Below, one piece after another: positions 9,779-18,765 of a DNA stretch of 64,000 nucleotides; the first letter of the stretch is position 1, and every line of letters starts with the position of its first letter. The notes beneath the pieces were generated by a model that worked only from the letters and a program-made list of their open reading frames with translations, had not been told where the DNA came from and searched no databases. The translations under genes and the position numbers were made by a program. The stretch is from an uncultured Gilliamella sp. Lineage in GTDB: Bacteria; Pseudomonadota; Gammaproteobacteria; Enterobacterales; Orbaceae. The stretch covers positions 62,001 through 126,000 of the forward strand of contig CALYPG010000005.1 of NCBI GenBank assembly GCA_945271295.1, read 5' to 3'.

Positions 9779-10846
9779 TTATAAATTATGTAATGTTGAA
9801 TATTCAATATAATTGTTTTTGATATTTAATGAAGGGTATTGTTTAGTCAAAGCACATTTTAATAGTGCTTTTTTTGTGCTTATTGAACAAGGATTTTGTT
9901 TTATATATTTTAACAGGTAACAAATGTTTTTAAAAACATTAGGTTTATTGTTTATATAAATTCTAATTAAAATTTTGAGTAGCCCCAGATCTTTTATTAT
10001 GCTTTCTTTTTTTTCCTGGTCAATTATTTGATTCGATTTTAACAATGATTCTAAATATGTTACGTTCATTACTAGTATATAATTGCGTTTAGCGATATTT
10101 GATAAAGGTAACTCATTAATGATTTTTATGCATTCAATCAAAATATTTTTTAATGTATCAACATAAAGATAATCACTCTTTTGTGCTGACAATGATGAAA
10201 CTCGGATACGATGGAAATAGGCTTGTTTAGTCATACAATAACATGCAATTTTTGCTTTTGATATAAGAGAAAGCGAAACAAGGTGGTCTTCATGAAATTT
10301 TCCGGTGAATTTTTTTTGAAATAAATCTCGTTTAAATATATATCTCCATACAACACCCGAATAATTCTTTCTTTCTAATAAATAACTCAATAGCGAAGTA
10401 CCAGATTGAAAAAGTGCGGTATCTATTGATTTAATTTGATTTGATGTAGGGTATTTTTCATCATTTTCAAAAGAAGTATGATCAAAATAAAAGAACTCTA
10501 AATTAGGTTCTGAGTTTAATAATAATTTAAACTTAGAAAATAGATTAGTATTTAATATATCATCAGAATCGAGGAAAAAAATATAATCACCAGTTGCTAT
10601 TTCAAAACCTTTATTTCTAGCTATACTTACGCCATGATTAGCTTGTTGAATAATTTTAATAAAACCGTACGTTGATGCATATTGTTGAAGTATTAATAGT
10701 GTATCATCTGTTGATCCATCATCAATACAAATGATTTCTTTTGGTAAACAGGATTGATTAATAACAGAATCTAGACAATCAATAATATAACTTTGTACGT
10801 TATAACACGGTATTATTACAGATATACAAGCACTTTCACTAATCAT
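9779..10846 (-). CDS. GT2 family glycosyltransferase
   Basis: 355 residues. N-terminal GT-A motifs: ISVIIPCYNVQSYIIDCLDSVINQS, IICIDDGSTDDTL, NHGVSIARNKGFEIATGDY and the metal site LDSDDIL near residue 93. FHEDHLVSLSLISKA near residue 170 is the second acidic motif. The ATG at 10846 is 16 bp downstream of the GT8 gene at 10863-11840 on the same strand, so the two are probably one transcript. It converges on msbA with only 26 bp between stops. Predicted to add a hexose or related sugar to LPS or LOS; specificity unknown. Confidence 0.87.
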   Translation of the reverse strand: MISESACISVIIPCYNVQSYIIDCLDSVINQSCLPKEIICIDDGSTDDTLLILQQYASTYGFIKIIQQANHGVSIARNKGFEIATGDYIFFLDSDDILNTNLFSKFKLLLNSEPNLEFFYFDHTSFENDEKYPTSNQIKSIDTALFQSGTSLLSYLLERKNYSGVVWRYIFKRDLFQKKFTGKFHEDHLVSLSLISKAKIACYCMTKQAYFHRIRVSSLSAQKSDYLYVDTLKNILIECIKIINELPLSNIAKRNYILVMNVTYLESLLKSNQIIDQEKKESIIKDLGLLKILIRIYINNKPNVFKNICYLLKYIKQNPCSISTKKALLKCALTKQYPSLNIKNNYIEYSTLHNL

Positions 10847-10862
10847 AATGTCCCTTTAATGG

Positions 10863-11840
10863 TTATTTTCTAAGTAATATTTTATATTTCAAATATATGC
10901 CATAATAATAAATGGTTTTAACATAACATCCTTTTTTCATTAAATATTTAGCATAATTTCTGATTGATGAGCTATCGCCACTAAGCGGTAATTTTTCATT
11001 TTTCCACGGGGAAAGCTGAAAGTAATTTTTAAATATTTCTGAAAGGTAGACTTTATACCAAGGTTTATTTTGTGAGATATAATGTAAAATGACTGTGTAT
11101 GGTTTTATATCTTTTTCTTGATGCGCATCAATAGAGATTTTTATTTTAGTATTGAATTTGATGGGTAATAACAGGGTATTGTTTTCTAACAAAATATTTA
11201 AGACATCCTGATCTGCAAATTTATATACATTTCCATCATTGATTAATTCTAGAGCTTTTTCAGTAATATTTGCTTCACACCATTTTTTAGTGTTTATCAA
11301 AAGAACGCCAGCATTAAAATATTTAGTTGAATCTATTTTATACATATTACTGATAGTTTGTTGCATATCTTTAGTATCACTGACTACTCCCGCAATATAA
11401 TTTTCAATATCGTACTCGGCTATTTTTGCTAAGGATTTTAAACAAATTACATCACTATCAAGATAAATTAACTTATCTGTTATTGATACAAGTAATTTTG
11501 GCATGATAAAACGAATACAGGTTGATACCGTATTTATGTGTAAGACAAGTGTTTTTGGATTTATAACAAAGTTATTATTTAAATAATAAAGTGTAATTGA
11601 AATGTTATTAGCACTCAGTTGTTTGAATTTTTCTATATTTTGCTCTGAGACATTATCAATAAATAAATGAAAATTAAGGTTATAATCTGGTGTGTTTTTA
11701 ATTACCGATAACATTGCCACACCAGCTGGCATTGCATAATTATCATCAAATCCTAAAGCAATATTTAATGTTGGATAATTCGGATTGTTATTGTTAGTAA
11801 GAGATTTTACTTGATCAATAAAGTTATTAGCGTTAATCAT
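10863..11840 (-). CDS. GT8 family LPS glycosyltransferase (WaaI/WaaJ-like)
   Basis: 325 residues from the ATG at 11840. A longer frame from a TTG at 11873 adds 11 residues (IKYFIIKIIY region), but the paralogue at 12029 begins at the equivalent position, so I prefer the ATG. GT8 signatures in order: ALGFDDNYAMPAGVAMLSVI, SVSTCIRF-like TVSTCIRFIMPKLL, metal site YLDSDVICL (~127), YFNAGVLLINTKKW, FADQDVLNILL, and HYISQNKPW. The last ~50 residues match the small C-terminal extension of bacterial LPS GT8 enzymes. It should transfer galactose or glucose from a UDP donor to the LPS core at the cytoplasmic face. Confidence 0.88.
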   Translation of the reverse strand: MINANNFIDQVKSLTNNNNPNYPTLNIALGFDDNYAMPAGVAMLSVIKNTPDYNLNFHLFIDNVSEQNIEKFKQLSANNISITLYYLNNNFVINPKTLVLHINTVSTCIRFIMPKLLVSITDKLIYLDSDVICLKSLAKIAEYDIENYIAGVVSDTKDMQQTISNMYKIDSTKYFNAGVLLINTKKWCEANITEKALELINDGNVYKFADQDVLNILLENNTLLLPIKFNTKIKISIDAHQEKDIKPYTVILHYISQNKPWYKVYLSEIFKNYFQLSPWKNEKLPLSGDSSSIRNYAKYLMKKGCYVKTIYYYGIYLKYKILLRK

Positions 11841-12028
11841 ATAAATTATTTTAATAATAAAGTATTTAATCAATTATATATTCAATTCTTATCAAAATAT
11901 AGGTTAAATAAATTTTTAATAGCAAAAAAATATGCTTAACCTATTAAAAATTATAAAAAATTAAATACATTTACACTGTGATAGATTTTATTTAAAATGA
12001 TTCAAATCTATTTAAATGAAAACAATAA

Positions 12029-12997
12029 ATGTTTGACTCAGAAAAATATATCAGTAAAGTACAGATCTTTTCACAAAACAATAAGCAATTTTCAGATATA
12101 ATGCATATTGCATTAGCTTTTGATGATAACTATGCAATGCCAGCTGGTGTAACAATTTCCTCCATTATTTATAATAATCCTGACATACATTTATGCTTTC
12201 ATCTTTTTGTTGATCAAATATCATCTAATAATTTACAAAGATTTGAACAGTTAGTAAGTGATTGCATCACAATAAAAATATATTATTTGAATAATAATTT
12301 TCAGATTAATTCAGACACATTGATTTTAGGATATTTATCTGCAATGTCGTGCGTGCGATTTATTATTCCGGATGTCCTGAAGAATGAAACAGATAAAATA
12401 TTGTATATTGATAGTGATATTCTATGTTTAAAATCTATTAGGCCATTGTATAACTATGAACTGACAAACTATATTGTTGGTGTAATATCAGATGATGACA
12501 TAATGAAAAAAGCAGTGAAAGATTTATATCCGATAAATTCCGAAAATTATTTCAATGCAGGTGTATTACTTATAAATACAAAAAAATGGACCGAAAATAA
12601 CATTACTGATCTTTGTATGAAAACCATCAATGATGGCAATATTTATCGTTTTGCAGATCAAGATGTTTTAAATATTCTACTTGAAAATAAAACACTGCAA
12701 TTACCTATTAAATATAATACAAAAATTCAAATTACTACATCTTGCAAAGAAGAAAAAGCTATAGCGCCCTATACGGTATTGTTGCATTATGTCACAGGAT
12801 ACAAGCCTTGGTACCAGACATTTAATTCTCAGTTATTTCCAAAATACTTTAATTTATCACCTTGGAAAAATACAAAACGACCATTTGCATTAAAAAGATC
12901 ATGGCTTCGTCATTATGCTAAATTTTGTTTGAAAAATGGTAAACTTATTACGGCCATGCGATTTTATTGTTTATATTTGTTTAAGAAAAAAATTTGA
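12029..12997 (+). CDS. GT8 family LPS glycosyltransferase (WaaI/WaaJ-like)
   Basis: 322 residues, a clear paralogue of the protein encoded at 10863-11840 on the other strand: ALAFDDNYAMPAGVTISSII, MSCVRFIIPDVLKN, metal site YIDSDILCL (~127), YFNAGVLLINTKKW, FADQDVLNILLENKTLQLPI and HYVTGYKPWYQ align segment by segment. The C-terminal domain (SPWKNTKRP, LRHYAKFCLKNGKLITAMRFY) is shared. Divergent from the copy on the left across a 188-bp AT-rich gap, followed by 377 bp without a gene. UDP-sugar:LPS core glycosyltransferase; donor unknown. Confidence 0.88.
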   Translation: MFDSEKYISKVQIFSQNNKQFSDIMHIALAFDDNYAMPAGVTISSIIYNNPDIHLCFHLFVDQISSNNLQRFEQLVSDCITIKIYYLNNNFQINSDTLILGYLSAMSCVRFIIPDVLKNETDKILYIDSDILCLKSIRPLYNYELTNYIVGVISDDDIMKKAVKDLYPINSENYFNAGVLLINTKKWTENNITDLCMKTINDGNIYRFADQDVLNILLENKTLQLPIKYNTKIQITTSCKEEKAIAPYTVLLHYVTGYKPWYQTFNSQLFPKYFNLSPWKNTKRPFALKRSWLRHYAKFCLKNGKLITAMRFYCLYLFKKKI

Positions 12998-13374
12998 TTT
13001 AGTTTAATAATAATATTTATTATATTTACAATTCTCTTTTGTTATCTATGGTTCAATAAAAATAATATATGTTTAGATAGTATCAAATTATTTTAGATAG
13101 AAAATAGATCAATATTTACTGAAAAGCCCAATAAATAAAATAGGTAACTATAGTCTTTTATTTTTCTTAATGTCTATAATCTATATTAATTATTTCACTG
13201 TGATTTGATATATAGAATGAAACCATTTTATTTTGTTCATAATACTATTATTAATTATTATTCTAATTATATAGAGAATTTTAATGTGTTTATATCTAAT
13301 CTGTGACAGAACAATTCGGTAAATATTATTTAATATATACAGAGTGGTATCCTTTCCTACTTTCTTTAATTTAG
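12998..13374. other. AT-rich intergenic stretch with no recognised gene
   Basis: This 377-bp gap separates two converging GT8 genes. It is almost entirely A and T, has stops in all frames, and I see no hairpin followed by a T-run. Nothing in it resembles a tRNA, insertion-sequence end or the 36-bp repeat found elsewhere in the window. Confidence 0.5.
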
Positions 13375-14313
13375 TTACTTTGTTACTTTTTTTATCAAAT
13401 ATTTAATGTAATGATCAATTCCTTTTAAAATTGAACCTTTTTTAAAAAAATCGATGGCATAGACTCTATAATCAACAGTTCTCATTTTGTCTTTATAAGA
13501 TTTAAGCGGCATATTTGACCAAGGTGTAAAATGTTTATAAAAATCATATAAAGTTTGAGCTAACCCTTCATGTTCTTGGTACCACATTTTTCTTGGCCCA
13601 GTAAAATGAATAAAGTAAGGTAAGTTATGTTTATTATAAAAAAAAGTTTCTTTTTGTTTTGCTGTCATCCAGGTAAATAAGTAATTCCACTTAGAATCAA
13701 TGAGTAATACGCGATTTTGTAGTGTAATATTCAATGCATCTTGATCTGCATATTTTAAAGATTTATTTTCAAATAAAATTTCATTGGTTTGTTCTTCAAT
13801 ATTAAAAGTAACCCAATTAGGTATATTAATATATAGAACACCAGCATTGAAGTAAAACGAAGTGTTTAGTTTCAATCTTGTTAAATTGGGGTTTGGTTTA
13901 TTTGAGTTAGAATCATTCCCCGCTGCACAAATATAATTGTCTATATTAATGTCAAGAATAGAGGATATATTGGCAAAACATAATATATCAGCGTCAAGAT
14001 AAAGAAGTCTATGAACTTTATTTGATAATAATTTAGGTACCATTAAACGAATAAAAGTTGAATTACTGATATGTTTTGTTGAAAAATCATGTTGATATTT
14101 TTCTACATCTGCTTGTTCTATTTTATAAACAGTTATTAATTGGGAAGTTTTTTTAAGCTTTTCAATATCCTTTTCTGGTACATTGTATAAAAATACATGA
14201 AATTGCAGTTTTTCGGCTAAATTATTTAAAATTATTGATTGAATTGATACTGATACATGTTCAAGGTAATTTGAATCAGTACAATATGCGATATTAATTA
14301 TATTGTTGCCCAT
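13375..14313 (-). CDS. GT8 family glycosyltransferase, divergent member
   Basis: 312 residues. GT8 order is kept: IAYCTDSNYLEHVSVSIQSII (the usual FDDNYAMPAG is replaced), SNSTFIRLMVPKLL, metal site YLDADILCF near residue 103, YFNAGVLYINIPNW, YADQDALNITL and HFTGPRKMWYQEH. The C-terminal extension SPWSNMP-like (TPWSNMPL, RVYAIDFFKKGSILKGIDHYIKY) matches the neighbours. It lacks the ~20-residue N-terminal lead-in of the other four copies and is the most distant of the five, so it probably has another donor or acceptor. Cytoplasmic, acting on LPS or LOS core. Confidence 0.86.
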   Translation of the reverse strand: MGNNIINIAYCTDSNYLEHVSVSIQSIILNNLAEKLQFHVFLYNVPEKDIEKLKKTSQLITVYKIEQADVEKYQHDFSTKHISNSTFIRLMVPKLLSNKVHRLLYLDADILCFANISSILDINIDNYICAAGNDSNSNKPNPNLTRLKLNTSFYFNAGVLYINIPNWVTFNIEEQTNEILFENKSLKYADQDALNITLQNRVLLIDSKWNYLFTWMTAKQKETFFYNKHNLPYFIHFTGPRKMWYQEHEGLAQTLYDFYKHFTPWSNMPLKSYKDKMRTVDYRVYAIDFFKKGSILKGIDHYIKYLIKKVTK

Positions 14314-14450
14314 GTGAGATTTTTTTTAAAAAAATTTTGTATTATTTAGTCATTAGATAATAGATATGTCAATATATAATTGATTATCCCTTCTTAGTTG
14401 AATTTTAGTTATGTTACAATAGAAAAATTATTAGCTGTTGGTAAAAGTAT

Positions 14451-15431
14451 ATGGTAGAGCAAAATTTTTTTATTGGTAAAGTTACAACCTTATTTAATAA
14501 TATTGTTGAATCTTATGTAACTACGCATATTGCTTTTTGCTTTGACGATAATTATGCAATGCCAGCGGGTATTGCCATGTCATCTGTTATTATCAATAAT
14601 CCGGATAAAAACCTTGTTTTCCATTTATTTGCTAATAAGGTCTCAAATGAGAAAATCTCGCGCTTCCATGAATTAAAAAAAAATAATACAACTATTATTT
14701 GTTATGAGATTAGTGAAGAGTTTTCGGTAAATCCTGATACTTTAGTTTTACATGTTTCTGCATCGACTTGCTTACGTTTTATTGTTCCTCAAATTTTAAA
14801 TAAAGTTACTTCACGCGTTTTATATTTGGATTGTGATGTATTGTGTACCAATAATCTAAATGAGTTAATCAATGTGGAGTTAGAAAATAAATATTCAGCT
14901 GTTGTTCCTGATATAGAAAAAATGCAGGAAAAACAATGTGATGCTTGTAATATTCCTTATGGTGAATATTTTAATGCTGGTATGATATATATTAACACTG
15001 ATATGTGGGTTGAAAATAATCTGACCGAAAAAGCATTTACTATGATTAATAGTGGCAAAGTATACAAATTTGCCGATCAAGATGTACTCAATATTTTAAT
15101 GCAGGGTAAAACTGTATTTTTACCTCGACGTTTTAATCATCTTACCTCGCTAACTGTTGCTGGTAATGAGGATCATCAGATTGCTCAAGATGCTGTGATT
15201 ATCCATTATGTTACAGGTAATAAACCATGGTACAAATTATATCTAACACCAACTTATGAGGGGTATATTGCTTCTTCACCATGGGCAAAGGATAAATTAC
15301 TTCTAGCTAACGAAAATGCACCTTCAACGACAAGGCGATATGCAAAACTACTAGCTAGCCAACATAAATATTTTGCTGCTTTTAAATATTATTTACTTTA
15401 TTTAAAACATAAAATTAATAAAAAACGTTAG
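14451..15431 (+). CDS. GT8 family LPS glycosyltransferase with a DCD metal motif
   Basis: 326 residues. It has AFCFDDNYAMPAGIAMSSVI, SASTCLRFIVPQIL, YFNAGMIYINTDMW, FADQDVLNILMQGKTVFLP and HYVTGNKPWYKLY. The metal-binding site near residue 127 reads YLDCDVLC, that is D-C-D in place of the D-S-D or D-A-D of the other copies; both aspartates are kept so activity is expected. The ATG at 14451 has a start-proximal AT-rich leader. A GTG-started paralogue follows 11 bp after its stop and is surely cotranscribed. Product: LPS core hexosyltransferase, donor unknown. Confidence 0.88.
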   Translation: MVEQNFFIGKVTTLFNNIVESYVTTHIAFCFDDNYAMPAGIAMSSVIINNPDKNLVFHLFANKVSNEKISRFHELKKNNTTIICYEISEEFSVNPDTLVLHVSASTCLRFIVPQILNKVTSRVLYLDCDVLCTNNLNELINVELENKYSAVVPDIEKMQEKQCDACNIPYGEYFNAGMIYINTDMWVENNLTEKAFTMINSGKVYKFADQDVLNILMQGKTVFLPRRFNHLTSLTVAGNEDHQIAQDAVIIHYVTGNKPWYKLYLTPTYEGYIASSPWAKDKLLLANENAPSTTRRYAKLLASQHKYFAAFKYYLLYLKHKINKKR

Positions 15432-15441
15432 GGATGAATTT

Positions 15442-16416
15442 GTGATAGAAGTTGATAAGTTTATTAGTGAAAAAAATGAGTTGCTCACATTCACTTTTTT
15501 AAATAGTGAACATGTATTACATATTCTCTTATGTTTCGATAATAATTATACTTTGTCTGCTGGTGTAGATATTATTTCTGTTATTGAAAATAATAAAAAT
15601 CAGAATATTCATTTTCATTTATTTACTCATAATATTTCTGATGAAAACAGGCAGAAATTAGCTACCATTAAATCTGAAAATATTGCTATAACAGAATATA
15701 TCATTAATGATAAGTTCCAAATTAATCCTGAAAATACTGTACAATTTCCTATCGTTGCTTGTGTTAGATTAATTGCCCCTATAATTTTGAAAGATATTGC
15801 CAAAAGATTATTATATATTGATAGTGACACCCTTTGTATTAACAGTTTAGCCCCAATTTCTGATCTAAATTTAGATAATATTATTATTGCTGCAGTGGCT
15901 GATGAGCCATATATGCAGCAGTCTCAATGTAGCAAATATGGTGTGGCATTTGGAACTTATTTTAATTCTGGTGTAATGCTAATCAATGTTGAACTTTGGT
16001 GTAAACAAAATATTACTTTAAAGACATTGCAATTACTTAATAGTGGACAGAAGTTTAATTATCCGGATCAAGATGTATTAAATATAGTTGTGGGTACCCA
16101 AAGAAAAATATTAGAAAGAAAATATAATAATTTATTAGGATTATCAGTCAATGGTAATGAAGATTCTAATGTATCAGTAGATACAGTAATAATTCATTAT
16201 GTTACTAAAAATAAACCTTGGCATCAGCCGTATAGAACTAGATTATATGATTCTTATTTAGCTAAATCTCCTTGGAAAAACGATGTTTTACCTTTATATA
16301 ATGGCAAAAAAACTTCATCAATCCGAGCTTATTCGAAATTGATGTATAAAGAAAAAAAATACCTATTATCGATTAAACATTATTTTATTTATCTAAAAAC
16401 CAAATTTATAAAATAA
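15442..16416 (+). CDS. GT8 family LPS glycosyltransferase (GTG start)
   Basis: 324 residues. The start is GTG at 15442, placed 8 nt after an AGGG Shine-Dalgarno; no ATG fits. Motifs: LLCFDNNYTLSAGVDIISVI, IVACVRLIAPIIL, metal site YIDSDTLCI (~127), YFNSGVMLINVELW, YPDQDVLNIVV and HYVTKNKPWHQPY. The C-terminal part SPWKNDVLPLYNGKKTSSIRAYSKLMYKEKKYLLSIKHY matches the GT8 C-terminal domain of LPS enzymes. It is the last gene of the AT-rich glycan block. The alternative residues in the first motif (DNNYTLSAG for DDNYAMPAG) suggest different donor specificity from the copy upstream. Confidence 0.87.
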   Translation: MIEVDKFISEKNELLTFTFLNSEHVLHILLCFDNNYTLSAGVDIISVIENNKNQNIHFHLFTHNISDENRQKLATIKSENIAITEYIINDKFQINPENTVQFPIVACVRLIAPIILKDIAKRLLYIDSDTLCINSLAPISDLNLDNIIIAAVADEPYMQQSQCSKYGVAFGTYFNSGVMLINVELWCKQNITLKTLQLLNSGQKFNYPDQDVLNIVVGTQRKILERKYNNLLGLSVNGNEDSNVSVDTVIIHYVTKNKPWHQPYRTRLYDSYLAKSPWKNDVLPLYNGKKTSSIRAYSKLMYKEKKYLLSIKHYFIYLKTKFIK

Positions 16417-16830
16417 ATATGACTAAATTTAAAGGGTTAACTTTTAATTACAATTTGTCTTGTGTGATGAGTTAATTATATAGAATAATGTTTGAGGTGA
16501 TTTAACTTTCTCTTAATAAACTATTTTCGAACTAGTAAATAAATAAGTTGTTAAGGAAAATATATTTTCCAACAATTATCTATTATAATTATTCAATTGT
16601 AGTAGTCTAAATACTCTGGTTAATATTCTTATATTTCTTTTTTGCTTGGTAATTGTTATAGTACTAACTCGTCATACTATATTAGTTGTTTAATCCTAAA
16701 GTACTTATGTTCGCCTCTTTGAAATGAAGGCTTAGTGTTTTCATGATGTTATTTAATTTATTAAATAGATTTTCTAAAGTTCATTTGAATATTGAATTTA
16801 TCTTTTCTTTGTTTACTGGGTATATTTTAA
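16417..16830. other. Intergenic region at the boundary of the glycan block, with a palindrome
   Basis: The 414-bp gap between the last GT8 gene and yoaA holds no ORF of note. It contains the near-perfect inverted repeat listed at 16548-16575. The rest is AT-rich sequence that must contain the promoter for yoaA; I could not pick -35/-10 boxes with confidence. Confidence 0.5.
16548..16575. repeat. Inverted repeat around a 16-bp perfect palindrome
   Basis: The core GGAAAATATATTTTCC (16555-16570) is its own reverse complement. It is flanked by TTGTT on the left, after a 2-nt offset, and AACAA on the right, extending the dyad. No T-run follows, so it is more like a protein-binding dyad or the scar of a larger element than a canonical terminator, although it could end the GT8 transcript. 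Confidence 0.6.
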
Positions 16831-18735
16831 GTGATTGATGATTTTGCAGAGAATGGTTTGTTGGCTAAAACTATTGATGGCTTTGTGGCTAGAGCACCAC
16901 AACGAAATATGGCAAATAAGATCACACAATCAATACAAAAACAACAACCACTTGTTATTGAGGCTGGAACTGGAACGGGTAAAACATTTGCTTATTTAGT
17001 GCCAGCTTTACGTAGTGATAAGAAAGTTATTATTTCGACTGGCTCTAAAAATCTTCAAGAGCAACTATTTAATAAAGATTTGCCAATTATTAAAAAAGCT
17101 TTGAATTATACAGGTAAAATTTCCTTGCTTAAAGGGCGAGCTAATTATCTTTGTTTAGAAAGGTTGTATCATCAATATGCCGCAGCAGGGGATCTTGATA
17201 AGGATCTACGTGTTGAGTTAGTTCGTGTTAAAAACTGGTCAATCAAAACTAAAGATGGTGACATTAGCAAATGTACCACTGTTACTGAAGATAATGCTAT
17301 TTGGCCAATATTAACCAGCACCAATGATAGTTGTCTTGGTAGTGAATGTGAACATTATAGTGATTGTTATGTTGTAAAAGCTCGAAAACGAGCGTTAAAT
17401 GCTGATATTGTTGTTGTTAATCATCATTTATTTTTAGCTGATGTGGTTGTGAAAGACACTGGTTTTGGGGAGCTTATTCCAAAAGCAGACGTAACAATTT
17501 TTGATGAAGCACATCAACTCCCCGATTTAGCTTGCCACTATTTTGGTCAACAATTAAGTAGTCGACAATTATTTGATCTAGCCAAAGAGATCAATCTCTG
17601 TTATCGCACGGAAGTTAGAGACTTATCACAGTTACAACAATGTGCTGACAAATTGCAAAAAAGCATTCAAGATTTGCGTATTGTTATTAATCAACAAAAT
17701 AGCAAAGGAAATTTAGGTTATTTATTTAATCAACCTTCAGTAAAACAAGAGTTGTCTTTTCTTTGCGATGCTTTAAATTTTTGTCATGAAGTTTTATTAT
17801 TGGCATCAGGGCGTTCTTCAACGCTTGATAACTGTTTTGATCGAGTAAATCAATATAATTCGCTTTTAAAAAAACTACTCGAAACCAATGTTGCGGGTTT
17901 TAGTTATTGGTATGAAAGTAGTTATAATTATTTTGTTTTTGCACTTACTCCTTTATCTGTAGCAGATAAATTTACAGAACTTTTAACCGAACGCAAAGGC
18001 AGTTGGATATTTACTTCAGCTACATTATCGGTTGATAATAAACTAGATTATTTTACCAAGCGATTGGGATTAACCAATGCGGAATCGTTGATATTAGAAA
18101 GTCCATTTGATTATTTACATCAAACTATTCTGTGTGTGCCTCGCTATATTCCATCTCCTAATGAACCCAATAATGCTATAAAACTGGTCGATATTTTACT
18201 TCCAGTTATAGAAGCCAATAAAGGTCGCTGTTTCTTTTTATGTACTTCATACGCGATGATGAATGCCTTAGCTAAACAGTTTCGTGAATTGACTAAATTA
18301 CTTGTTTTAGTACAAGGTGAAACAAGCAAAGTTAAATTACTAGAGCAATTTATTCATAATGGTAATGCATTGTTAATTGCCACAAGTAGCTTTTGGGAAG
18401 GGATTGATGTTAGAGGTGATACTCTTTCTTGTGTTATTATAGACAAATTACCCTTTACCTCACCAGAGGACCCATTAATTAAAGCTCGCATGGAAGATTG
18501 TCAACTGCAAGGTGGGGATCCATTTAATGAGGTACAATTACCCGAGGCGGTTATCACATTAAAACAAGGAGTAGGGCGATTAATTCGTCATCATAATGAT
18601 AGTGGAGCGATTATTATTTGTGATAATCGCTTAGTTATGAAACCTTATGGGGCAACATTTATTAATAGTTTACCACCATCACCTAGAACGCGAGATGTAC
18701 ATAATGTAATAAATTTTTTATTAACAAAAAAATGA
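16831..18735 (+). CDS. yoaA: YoaA, XPD/DinG-family iron-sulfur DNA helicase
   Basis: 634 residues (E. coli YoaA 636) with near end-to-end resemblance. Start is a GTG giving IDDFAENGLLAKTIDGF, as in the E. coli protein; no ATG lies nearby. Walker A is EAGTGTGKT near residue 45 and the DEAH box VTIFDEAHQLPD near residue 224. The Fe-S cysteines are in ANYLCLERL and in SCLGSECEHYSDC. Motifs V/VI appear as TSSFWEGIDVRGDT and LKQGVGRLIRH. It is a 5'-3' superfamily 2 helicase that helps repair replication-stalling lesions with DNA polymerase III chi. tsaB follows 30 bp later, the same order as in E. coli. Confidence 0.95.
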   Translation: MIDDFAENGLLAKTIDGFVARAPQRNMANKITQSIQKQQPLVIEAGTGTGKTFAYLVPALRSDKKVIISTGSKNLQEQLFNKDLPIIKKALNYTGKISLLKGRANYLCLERLYHQYAAAGDLDKDLRVELVRVKNWSIKTKDGDISKCTTVTEDNAIWPILTSTNDSCLGSECEHYSDCYVVKARKRALNADIVVVNHHLFLADVVVKDTGFGELIPKADVTIFDEAHQLPDLACHYFGQQLSSRQLFDLAKEINLCYRTEVRDLSQLQQCADKLQKSIQDLRIVINQQNSKGNLGYLFNQPSVKQELSFLCDALNFCHEVLLLASGRSSTLDNCFDRVNQYNSLLKKLLETNVAGFSYWYESSYNYFVFALTPLSVADKFTELLTERKGSWIFTSATLSVDNKLDYFTKRLGLTNAESLILESPFDYLHQTILCVPRYIPSPNEPNNAIKLVDILLPVIEANKGRCFFLCTSYAMMNALAKQFRELTKLLVLVQGETSKVKLLEQFIHNGNALLIATSSFWEGIDVRGDTLSCVIIDKLPFTSPEDPLIKARMEDCQLQGGDPFNEVQLPEAVITLKQGVGRLIRHHNDSGAIIICDNRLVMKPYGATFINSLPPSPRTRDVHNVINFLLTKK

Positions 18736-18765
18736 CCTATACAGATTAATTATTTTGGAAAAAAA

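Noticed and set aside
11841-11873. N-terminal extension of the GT8 protein from a TTG codon
   Set aside because: The paralogue at 12029 starts at the position matching the ATG at 11840, and no ribosome site favours the TTG.
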